Part shown: piece after piece, positions 1-6,247 of the stretch
Layout: the number at the start of each line of letters is the position of its first letter
How positions within the stretch are numbered: the first letter of the stretch is position 1
Source of the DNA: Desulfotomaculum sp.
Lineage (GTDB): Bacteria; Bacillota; Desulfotomaculia; Desulfotomaculales; Nap2-2B
Assembly: GCA_003457075.1 (NCBI GenBank)
Contig: DMIY01000118.1
Coordinates: forward strand, 1-6,247
Length of the DNA: 6,247 bases
Direction: 5' to 3'
Notes under the pieces: model-generated
What the model saw: only the letters and a program-made list of their open reading frames with translations
Told to the model about the DNA's origin: nothing
Database searches by the model: none
Position numbers and translations under genes: made by a program

Positions 1-537
<537 letters not shown>

Positions 538-559
538 TCAAACTCAAAATGCTCATTAT

Positions 560-597
560 CCCCCTCACCCCAACCCTCTCCCCCCAGGGGAGAGGGA
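560..597. repeat. REP-like GC-rich palindromic repeat in the gpmI-eno spacer
   Basis: The plus strand carries a C-rich lead (CCCCCTCACCCCAA, 560-573) followed by a perfect 10-base-pair inverted repeat: CCCTCTCCCC at 574-583, a three-base CCA loop, and GGGGAGAGGG at 587-596. From memory, this C-rich-lead plus CCCTCTCCCC/GGGGAGAGGG layout is a dispersed intergenic repeat in many bacterial genomes and is often mistranslated as PHPNPLP-GERE peptides in spurious proteins; one plus-strand frame here reads exactly that way. In the transcript it would form a very stable hairpin between the gpmI stop and the eno ribosome binding site. No U-run follows the stem, so it is not a standard intrinsic terminator. 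It could protect or process the mRNA or lower readthrough into eno. The palindrome is certain; the family assignment is from memory. Confidence 0.8.
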
Positions 598-614
598 ACT
601 TACCGAGGCACTCC

Positions 615-2162
615 TTACCTTTCCTTGATCAAGGAATGCCCCGTCATCTCCGGCGGTTGAGGAATGCCTAAAAGACTCAATACTGTCGGCGCAATGTCCT
701 CCAGCCGGCCGGGGCGCAGGACGGCATTTTTCAAGTTCCGGCTGATTAAAATAAAAGGAACCGGATTAGTGGTATGAGCAGTGTGCGGGTCCTTTCCCTC
801 GTCCAGCATTTCCTCAGCATTGCCGTGGTCAGCAGTAATCAATATAGTTCCCCCTTTGGCCATCACTATGTTTACTACTTTCTCCAAGCAGAAGTCCACG
901 GTTTCAATTGCTTTTTTTGCAGCCTTTAGATCCCCGGTATGTCCTACCATATCGGCATTGGCATAGTTCATGATGACCACCTGGTATTTACCGGCAGCCG
1001 ACTGTTCCATAAAGGCGTCAGTAATTTCGACGGCACTCATTTCCGGCTTTTGATCGTAGGTAGCTACCTTTGGAGAAGGAATGAGCAGGCGATCCTCACC
1101 AGGATAGGGAGTTTCTACGCCGCCGTTAAAAAAGAGGGTAACGTGAGCGTATTTCTCGGTCTCTGCCAGTCTCAACTGCTTCAACCCGTGATAACTGAGC
1201 GTCCCGCCCAGCGTATTGGTCAGCAAGTGAGGCTTAAAGGCTGCCGGAGCATTAATGGTCTCGTCATAAAGAGTCATACAGACAAAATGCAAGCCCGTTC
1301 GCCTGACAGGGCGAATAAAACCGGCAAATTCCTGATCCACAAAAGCGTGTGTAATCTGCCTGGCTCTATCCGGCCGGAAATTATAAAATATGACGGCATC
1401 ACCGTCTTCTACTTTAGCCACCGGCTGCCCTGCAGAATCGATGATCACCGCAGGTTGAACGAACTCATCAGTTTCACCCCGCTCATATGCTTCTTCTACT
1501 GCTTTCTCTGACGACAGGGCCTTTAACCCCTCTCCCGGAACCATTGCCAGGTACGCTCTTTTTGTACGGTCCCAACGGCTGTCCCTGTCCATGGCGTAAT
1601 AACGTCCCATTATCGTAGCCGTACGGCCCAGGCTTAAAGCAGCAAATTTATTTTCCAGTTGCCGTATATATTCTATGGCATTGGCCGGAGGAACATCACG
1701 CCCGTCCAGGAAACAATGGACATAAACCTGTTGCAGAAAATGACTTTCGGCCAGCTCAAGCAGCGCAAACAGATGAGTAATATGACTGTGTACTCCACCG
1801 TCGGATAACAGGCCCATCAGGTGTAAGGCTGAATTATTGTTTTTTACATGGTTGACAGCAGCCAGAAGCTTATCATTCGTAAAGAAAGTGCCCTGCCGGA
1901 TGGCCTTGTTAATACGGGTAAATTCCTGGTAAACAATTCGCCCGGCGCCAATATTCAAATGCCCTACTTCCGAGTTGCCCATTTGCCCTTCAGGCAATCC
2001 CACATCTTCACCGGATGTACTTAAAATAGTGTGGGGATATTCCATCAACAGGCGATCCATATTGGGTTTTTGCGCCTGGGCAATGGCGTTACCTTCAATC
2101 TCCGGACTTAAGCCCCAGCCGTCCAGAATAATCAATACCAGAGGTATGTTTTTAACATTCAT
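615..2162 (-). CDS. gpmI: 2,3-bisphosphoglycerate-independent phosphoglycerate mutase
   Basis: Interconverts 3- and 2-phosphoglycerate through a phosphoserine intermediate, using two manganese ions; cytoplasmic alkaline-phosphatase-superfamily enzyme. At 515 residues it matches the usual ~510. Visible residues, numbered from the chosen ATG: metal-binding D14 in LIILDGWG, catalytic S64 in MGNSEVGH, H125 in SDGGVHSH, substrate residues in FLDGRDVPP (151-159), [15 protein letters not shown] (186-200) and FRPDRARQ (262-269), K337 in [11 protein letters not shown]404 and H408 in [11 protein letters not shown]445 and H446 in TADHGNAE, and H463 in HTAHTTNP. The ATG at 2162 forms a four-base ATGA overlap with the tpiA stop, which suggests translational coupling. 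A TTG at 2171 would add three residues, but it sits only three bases after the nearest purine stretch (AGGAA), so I prefer the ATG. No key residue is missing. The large plus-strand frame opposite codons here is a shadow. Confidence 0.97.
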   Translation of the reverse strand: MNVKNIPLVLIILDGWGLSPEIEGNAIAQAQKPNMDRLLMEYPHTILSTSGEDVGLPEGQMGNSEVGHLNIGAGRIVYQEFTRINKAIRQGTFFTNDKLLAAVNHVKNNNSALHLMGLLSDGGVHSHITHLFALLELAESHFLQQVYVHCFLDGRDVPPANAIEYIRQLENKFAALSLGRTATIMGRYYAMDRDSRWDRTKRAYLAMVPGEGLKALSSEKAVEEAYERGETDEFVQPAVIIDSAGQPVAKVEDGDAVIFYNFRPDRARQITHAFVDQEFAGFIRPVRRTGLHFVCMTLYDETINAPAAFKPHLLTNTLGGTLSYHGLKQLRLAETEKYAHVTLFFNGGVETPYPGEDRLLIPSPKVATYDQKPEMSAVEITDAFMEQSAAGKYQVVIMNYANADMVGHTGDLKAAKKAIETVDFCLEKVVNIVMAKGGTILITADHGNAEEMLDEGKDPHTAHTTNPVPFILISRNLKNAVLRPGRLEDIAPTVLSLLGIPQPPEMTGHSLIKER

Positions 2163-2920
2163 AATCTGCAACTATTCCTGATCATAGCGGCGAAGGCATC
2201 TACTTGCAGGCTGGCTCCGCCTACCAGCGCTCCATCAATGTCGGGCTGGGCCATCAAGCCTGCAATATTATCGGGCTTAACGCTGCCGCCATATAAAATG
2301 CGCGCCTTTTGAGCCGCTTCCTGGCCGGCCTGGGCCGCCAGCCTGCTCCGGATGTAGTTGTTTACCTGCCGGGCATCCTGCGTTTCGGCGGTCCGGCCTG
2401 TGCCTATAGCCCACACAGGTTCGTAGGCAATCACAATTCCGGCCAGTTCGTTGGAGGTGATGCCGGCCAGAGAAAATTCAAGCTGTGTTCCCACAACTTT
2501 TTCGGTAATCCCGTTTTCCTTCTCCTCTAATCGCTCGCCGACACAAACAATTGGAATAAGGCCCGCGGCCAGCGCTGCCTTTACTTTCCTGTTAACCATC
2601 TGATCAGTTTCTCCGAAGTGCTGACGTCTTTCGGAATGTCCCAAAATTACGAAACTGCAGCCCACAGCTTTTAACATTGACGGCGAAACCTCACCGGTAA
2701 AGGCTCCTTCTTCTGCCCAGTACATGTTTTGCGCTCCCAAAGCAATATTGCTTCCCGCCAGTTCACGGACCACAGCCTCTAAGGAAACGAAGGAGGGACA
2801 CACTACTATCTCTACTCCTGCAACATCTTCCAGTGCTGGCTTTAGCTTTTGAACAAATTCTATAGCCTCAGCAACTGTCTTGTACATCTTCCAGTTGCCT
2901 GCAATTAACGGTAAACGCAT
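2159..2920 (-). CDS. tpiA: Triosephosphate isomerase
   Basis: Interconverts dihydroxyacetone phosphate and glyceraldehyde 3-phosphate; homodimeric cytoplasmic TIM barrel. From the chosen ATG the product is 253 residues, the normal family length. The catalytic set is complete: N9 and K11 in AGNWKMYK, H95 in ILGHSERR, and E167 in [11 protein letters not shown], which also opens the mobile loop 6 (about 168-178). Phosphate-binding glycines follow in YGGSVKPDN (210-218) and [10 protein letters not shown] (229-238). A TTG at 2944 would add eight residues (MIDKGGRN) and overlap pgk, but the strong AGGGGGAAG site lies immediately before the ATG at 2920 and those extra residues precede the conserved start, so the ATG is preferred. 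The gene begins 13 bases after the pgk stop and overlaps gpmI by four bases (ATGA), so it is almost certainly co-transcribed and co-translated with both. Confidence 0.97.
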   Translation of the reverse strand: MRLPLIAGNWKMYKTVAEAIEFVQKLKPALEDVAGVEIVVCPSFVSLEAVVRELAGSNIALGAQNMYWAEEGAFTGEVSPSMLKAVGCSFVILGHSERRQHFGETDQMVNRKVKAALAAGLIPIVCVGERLEEKENGITEKVVGTQLEFSLAGITSNELAGIVIAYEPVWAIGTGRTAETQDARQVNNYIRSRLAAQAGQEAAQKARILYGGSVKPDNIAGLMAQPDIDGALVGGASLQVDAFAAMIRNSCRL

Positions 2921-2924
2921 ATTT

Positions 2925-2933
2925 CTTCCCCCT
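2925..2933 (-). promoter_or_regulatory. tpiA ribosome binding site
   Basis: The minus strand reads AGGGGGAAG directly after the pgk TAA and four bases before the ATG at 2920; the G-run itself is seven bases from that ATG. It decides the tpiA start against the upstream in-frame TTG at 2944, which lies on the far side of this site. Confidence 0.75.
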
Positions 2934-4118
2934 TTATCTATCAAGTAAAGCTGCTACACCAGGAAGCGCCTTCCCTTCCAAAAACTCCAGGGACGCCCCC
3001 CCGCCGGTAGAAATGTGAGACATTTTATCCGCTACACCGGCTTTTTCTACTGCCGATGCCGTATCTCCCCCACCGACAACAGTCGTGGCGCCGCTTTCGG
3101 CTAAAGCACGGGCCAGGGCAAAGGTGCCCACGGCAAAAGAAGTCATCTCAAATACACCCATCGGCCCGTTCCAGATCACCGTCTTAGCTTCTTTTACAAC
3201 TTCACCGAAAATCTTACTAGTCTGCGGCCCAATATCTAAAGCCATCCATTCCACGGGAACTTCTCGTGCGGAAACAATCTTTTGCTGCGCGCCGGGGTCA
3301 GGGGCCAGGGTTACTACTAAATCCTCAGGCAACAAAAAACGTACTCCTTTATCTTTAATCTTTGCCATCAGTTGCCCGGCAAGCTCTACCTTGTCTTCTT
3401 CCAGCAGGGATTTACCCATTTCATACCCGAGAGCTTTTAAAAAAGTATTGGCCATACCCCCACCGATTAGCAGCGCATCTACTTTTTCCAAAAGGTTATC
3501 GATAACCCCAATTTTATCCGATACCTTGGCTCCACCCAGAATGGCTGTGAAAGGCCTTTCGGGATCAGTCAAGATTTTCCCCAGCATGCTCAATTCTTTT
3601 TCCATCAAAAATCCGGCCACCGCCGGCAAAAAATGAGCAACTCCCTCTGTTGAAGCATGAGCACGGTGGGCGGTTCCAAAAGCGTCATTAACGAAAACGT
3701 CAGCCAGTTCCGCCAACCAGCGGGCAAATCTTGCCTCGTTTTTTTCTTCTTCAGGGTAAAAGCGCACATTTTCCAGCAGCAGCACATCTGATGGCTGCAT
3801 CCCGGCAATTGCTTCCCCGGGCTCTTTACCCACGCAGTCGTTTACCTTGTGCACCGGCTTACCCAGTAATTCTTCAAGCCGCCGGGCCACCGGATCAAGG
3901 CGATAGCGATCGTCTATCTTGCCCTTGGGACGGCCCAGGTGAGAAACCAAAATAACCAAAGCCTTCTGTTCAACCAGATAACAAATAGTGGGCAAAGAGG
4001 CTTTAAGGCGTGTATCATCAGCAACTTCCCCGTTGTGGTCTAAAGGCGCATTTAAATCTACCCGCACCAGCACCCGTTTACCGGCTACCGCTATGTCCCG
4101 TACCGATTTCTTAGCCAT
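2934..4118 (-). CDS. pgk: Phosphoglycerate kinase
   Basis: Transfers the acyl phosphate of 1,3-bisphosphoglycerate to ADP, giving ATP and 3-phosphoglycerate; a two-lobed cytoplasmic monomer. The 394-residue product is the standard bacterial length. The N-lobe substrate pocket is intact: D21 and N23 in [10 protein letters not shown]60 and R63 in SHLGRPKG, R119 in [10 protein letters not shown], and R152 in [10 protein letters not shown]. The C-lobe nucleotide site shows K198 in [12 protein letters not shown], the [13 protein letters not shown] stretch (219-231), E324 in WNGPMGVFE, and GGGDTASAV (349-357), followed by [13 protein letters not shown] (370-382). The start is the only in-frame option: the frame upstream meets a TGA within three codons. 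However, the AGGAGG site lies 15 bases away, longer than usual, with a five-codon out-of-frame ORF in between. It is the first glycolytic gene of the cluster; no gap gene precedes it. Confidence 0.97.
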   Translation of the reverse strand: MAKKSVRDIAVAGKRVLVRVDLNAPLDHNGEVADDTRLKASLPTICYLVEQKALVILVSHLGRPKGKIDDRYRLDPVARRLEELLGKPVHKVNDCVGKEPGEAIAGMQPSDVLLLENVRFYPEEEKNEARFARWLAELADVFVNDAFGTAHRAHASTEGVAHFLPAVAGFLMEKELSMLGKILTDPERPFTAILGGAKVSDKIGVIDNLLEKVDALLIGGGMANTFLKALGYEMGKSLLEEDKVELAGQLMAKIKDKGVRFLLPEDLVVTLAPDPGAQQKIVSAREVPVEWMALDIGPQTSKIFGEVVKEAKTVIWNGPMGVFEMTSFAVGTFALARALAESGATTVVGGGDTASAVEKAGVADKMSHISTGGGASLEFLEGKALPGVAALLDR

Positions 4119-4296
4119 CGAAAATCATACTTCCCTCCTCCCTGTTTGTTAAGATTCTCTTCACCGCCGCTTTTATTCACCTGCTTCCTTTTAATTAGTA
4201 TATCTTAGTGCGCCTGATTTATTTAATTGTGTCACTCTATTTTTTTATTCGCTGCAGACCGGGCAGTTCCCTTTTGGATTTGGTAAATCTTTATTC
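4119..4296. other. Spacer between rpoN and pgk; no standard gene, no clear promoter
   Basis: This AT-rich 178-base gap separates rpoN from the glycolytic cluster. On the minus strand I see a TATACT hexamer (4202-4197), similar to a -10 box, without a convincing -35 at 16-18 bases, and a GTGACA (4235-4230) whose spacing to TATACT (27 bases) is too long. No sigma-54 consensus (TGGCAC-N5-TTGC) and no hairpin with a U-run after rpoN are visible. Two small reading frames touch the gap: a GTG-start frame of 29 codons (4180-4091) with an AAGGA site, and a 31-codon frame overlapping the end of rpoN (4340-4245) that ends in CPVCSE. Neither is strong enough to call a gene. A promoter for pgk probably lies here, but the sequence does not pin it down. 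Confidence 0.5.
4134..4139 (-). promoter_or_regulatory. AGGAGG ribosome binding site upstream of pgk, unusual spacing
   Basis: A consensus AGGAGG lies 15 bases before the pgk ATG (4118) but five bases before an out-of-frame ATG at 4128. That upstream ATG opens a five-codon ORF (MIFDG, stop at 4113-4111) that ends just inside pgk. The site may serve pgk directly with a stretched spacer, or through reinitiation. Confidence 0.6.
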
Positions 4297-5706
4297 CTAA
4301 TACCTGATCCTTTGCCGGACAGAATATATACCCAGTTCATCACGATATTTGGCTATCGTACGGCGAGATATCTTTATGCCCTGTTGACGAAAAATCCCGG
4401 CAATCTTTTGATCGTTTAAGGGTTTTAAGGGATTTTCCGCAGCCACAATTTCCCGCAGCGTTTTTTTAACACTTACTGCTGATGTCGTTTTACCATCGTC
4501 ACCGGTCAGGCCGGAAGAAAAAAAGTATCTCATTTTGAATAGGCCCTGCGGTGTCTGGATGTATTTGTTGGAAGTGGTCCGGCTGACAGTGGACTCGTGG
4601 AGGCCTACTATTTCTGCAACCTGTTTCAGGTTAAGCGGCTTAAGATACTCCACTCCGCCATCCAGAAAGTCGCGCTGCAACTCTACCAGGCAACTGGTTA
4701 CTTTATACAAAGTCAATCGACGTTGTTCAATGCTCCGGATCAGCCAGGCCGCAGCGGTTAGCTTGCCTTCTACGAAACGTCTGGTTTGAGGGTCACTTTC
4801 ATGGTTGAGAAATGACCGGTATGCTGGACTAATATTAAGACGCGGCAAAATTACATCATTAGTTATAATCACGTAATCTTCCCCGATTTTTTTCAAAACA
4901 ATATCCGGAACTATGTAACGAGTACTGCTGCCGGCACTATAGTTGCGCCCGGGCTTGGGATCCAGAGTCTTTATAAGATCAGCAATTCTTTGGATCTCTT
5001 TTTTGTCAACACTCAGTTGTTGAGCTGTTCGCCCAAGCTTGCCCCCGGCCAGATCCGGCAAATGATTTTGTATTACTTTGAACAGTAACTCATCTTTCAT
5101 GCCCAACTGTTGGATCTGAATCAACAAACATTCCTGCAGGGTTCGGGCGCCTACACCCGGAGGATCGAAACCCTGGATGATTTTCAAAGTCTCATCCACC
5201 TTGTCCGGACCTACTTCTAAATAACCCGCAACTTCTTCTACTGATACCTGTAAATAACCATGCCCGTCAATATTACCGATCAAATATTCACCTATTAACC
5301 TTTGTTGATCGTCGCTGACAGTAAGATGCAACTGATTAAACAAATATTCTATTAGACTGGGACCCTGGCTGACGAGATTTTCATAGTTGTAAAATTCTGG
5401 CGGGGCCTCTCTTTCCCGCCGGGGCATGCCCATGTCGCTGCTATCATGAAAATATTCCTGCCAGTTTATATCGTACTCCCTGTTGGAGTCCTCTGAAACG
5501 GCCGTCTCCTGGATTAGCTCCTCCGACCCGGATGATTCTTCCCTTTCCTCGTCCAACTCCAACAGAGGATTCTCCTGAAGCTGTTGCTTTATATATTGAT
5601 CCAACTCCAGGGTGGATAACTGCAACACCGTGATTGCCTGGCGCAACTCGGGAGTCATGATCAATTTTTGCACTTGTTCTATGTTAAGACCATAACCTAC
5701 CTGCAT
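4297..5706 (-). CDS. rpoN: RNA polymerase sigma-54 factor
   Basis: Sigma-54 directs RNA polymerase to -24/-12 promoters and needs an ATP-driven enhancer-binding activator to open them. At 469 residues it is typical for the family. In order: the glutamine- and leucine-rich region I that contacts activators (about 8-50, with MTPELRQAITVLQLSTLEL at 17-35), an acidic region II (about 50-80), the core-polymerase-binding region (about 110-300, including FDPPGVGARTLQECLLIQ), the helix-turn-helix for -12 recognition (about 358-380, GLHESTVSRTT), and the RpoN box SRRTIAKYRD (447-456) for -24 recognition. The ATG shares its A with the whiA stop (TAATG), with GGAGAG a few bases upstream, so translation is probably coupled to whiA. 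No enhancer-binding protein is visible in the window, so its targets cannot be judged. No intrinsic terminator follows it. Confidence 0.97.
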   Translation of the reverse strand: MQVGYGLNIEQVQKLIMTPELRQAITVLQLSTLELDQYIKQQLQENPLLELDEEREESSGSEELIQETAVSEDSNREYDINWQEYFHDSSDMGMPRREREAPPEFYNYENLVSQGPSLIEYLFNQLHLTVSDDQQRLIGEYLIGNIDGHGYLQVSVEEVAGYLEVGPDKVDETLKIIQGFDPPGVGARTLQECLLIQIQQLGMKDELLFKVIQNHLPDLAGGKLGRTAQQLSVDKKEIQRIADLIKTLDPKPGRNYSAGSSTRYIVPDIVLKKIGEDYVIITNDVILPRLNISPAYRSFLNHESDPQTRRFVEGKLTAAAWLIRSIEQRRLTLYKVTSCLVELQRDFLDGGVEYLKPLNLKQVAEIVGLHESTVSRTTSNKYIQTPQGLFKMRYFFSSGLTGDDGKTTSAVSVKKTLREIVAAENPLKPLNDQKIAGIFRQQGIKISRRTIAKYRDELGIYSVRQRIRY

Positions 5707-6247
5707 TACGTATCGCTCTCCAATGTTTTTTTGTGCGCTATTTCCTCTAATTTACCCAGACGGTGTCTGACTCCTGACTTACCCACTTTAGGTTCGAGCA
5801 ATTCACCTAATTCTTTCAGGCTTGCATCGGGATAGGCCAGGCGAGCTAAAGCCACCTGCCGGAGGGGAGGTGGCAATTTTCCAATTCCTATAGTCGAGGC
5901 AAGAAAACGAATCGTTTCCAATTGGTGCAGAGAGGCGTTTATCGTTTTACTCAAATTAGCCGTCTCGCAATTTACAAGCCGGTTTACCTGATTGCGCATA
6001 TCTTTATAAACACGTATATTTTCCAGATTCAACAAGGCAGTATGAGCGCCCATAAGATTTAAACAATATGCAATCTGTTCCCCATCTTTAAGATAGATCA
6101 CATAACCATTCTTGCGAACCACCAATCCTGGATGCAGATGAAATTTTTGCATCAAGCGGCAAATATCCTGCGCGTAAAGTTCGTTGCCGACAACCATCTC
6201 CAGATGATAGTTGCTCGCAGGATTGTTTACCGAGCCGCTGCTTAAAA
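5706..6247 (-). CDS. whiA: Sporulation/division regulator WhiA, C-terminal part (cut by right window edge)
   Basis: WhiA is a DNA-binding protein conserved in Gram-positive bacteria: a degenerate LAGLIDADG homing-endonuclease-like domain followed by a helix-turn-helix. It governs sporulation genes in Streptomyces and affects cell division and chromosome segregation in Bacillus. The last 179 codons are present out of a usual ~310; the frame runs off the right edge, so an ATG at 6197 is internal and not the start. The fragment opens with SGSVNNPASNYHLE, matching the second LAGLIDADG-like element, then YVIYLKDGEQIAYCLNLMGA, the highly conserved RNQVNRLVNCETANLSKTI (about residues 84-102 of the fragment), and the C-terminal helix-turn-helix from LPPPLRQVALARL to KSGVRHRLGKLEEIA (about 124-170). 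The usual operon partners rapZ and yvcK/gdpP-neighbour genes would lie upstream, outside the window. Its stop overlaps the rpoN start by one base. Confidence 0.95.
   Translation of the reverse strand, partial: LSSGSVNNPASNYHLEMVVGNELYAQDICRLMQKFHLHPGLVVRKNGYVIYLKDGEQIAYCLNLMGAHTALLNLENIRVYKDMRNQVNRLVNCETANLSKTINASLHQLETIRFLASTIGIGKLPPPLRQVALARLAYPDASLKELGELLEPKVGKSGVRHRLGKLEEIAHKKTLESDT

Noticed and set aside
574..596. Intrinsic terminator after gpmI
   Set aside because: The stem is strong, but no U-run follows it on either strand, and eno continues the same operon downstream, so a standard rho-independent terminator is not supported.
939..1511. Plus-strand 190-codon frame
   Set aside because: It lies wholly antisense inside gpmI, whose protein is conserved end to end; the translation looks like no family I know and is a shadow.
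3085..3636. Plus-strand 183-codon frame
   Set aside because: Antisense shadow of pgk with serine/proline-rich low-complexity composition and no supporting start signal.
4197..4235. Sigma-70-type promoter for pgk (GTGACA with TATACT)
   Set aside because: The two hexamers are 27 bases apart, far from the usual 16-18, and no better pair was found; kept only as a remark on the spacer.
6195..6197. ATG as the whiA start
   Set aside because: The reading frame continues upstream to the window edge with conserved WhiA residues (SGSVNNPASNYHLE), so this methionine is internal.

Overview
This window looks like a chromosomal core region of a Gram-positive, Firmicutes-type bacterium, most likely a clostridial lineage such as the Peptococcaceae/Desulfotomaculum relatives. 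Three observations point there: a WhiA homologue, strong AGGAGG-type ribosome binding sites, and a pgk-tpiA-gpmI-eno glycolytic cluster using the cofactor-independent phosphoglycerate mutase, placed directly beside sigma-54 (rpoN). The family-level placement is inference. All six supported genes lie on the minus strand, so transcription runs from high to low coordinates.

Layout in transcription order: (1) whiA, cut by the right edge, with its C-terminal half visible (6247 to 5706). (2) rpoN, complete, whose ATG shares one base with the whiA stop (5706 to 4297). (3) A 178-base gap (4296 to 4119) with no standard gene, which is where many relatives carry cggR and gap. (4) pgk (4118 to 2934), tpiA (2920 to 2159) and gpmI (2162 to 615), tightly packed. 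(5) A 110-base spacer holding a GC-rich palindromic repeat. (6) The first 168 codons of eno (504 to 1), cut by the left edge.

Together pgk, gpmI and eno carry 1,3-bisphosphoglycerate to phosphoenolpyruvate, and TpiA interconverts the two triose phosphates feeding the pathway; the set works in glycolysis or, reversed, in gluconeogenesis. The glyceraldehyde-3-phosphate dehydrogenase that normally accompanies them is not here. whiA and rpoN encode DNA-binding or transcription proteins and appear translationally coupled.

I found no new defence, mobile or biosynthetic system. The points most worth a second look are the dispersed-type palindrome before eno, the absence of cggR/gap between rpoN and pgk, and the unusual pgk translation start, where the best ribosome binding site is spaced for a five-codon out-of-frame upstream ORF. 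All catalytic residues I could check in the enzymes are present.
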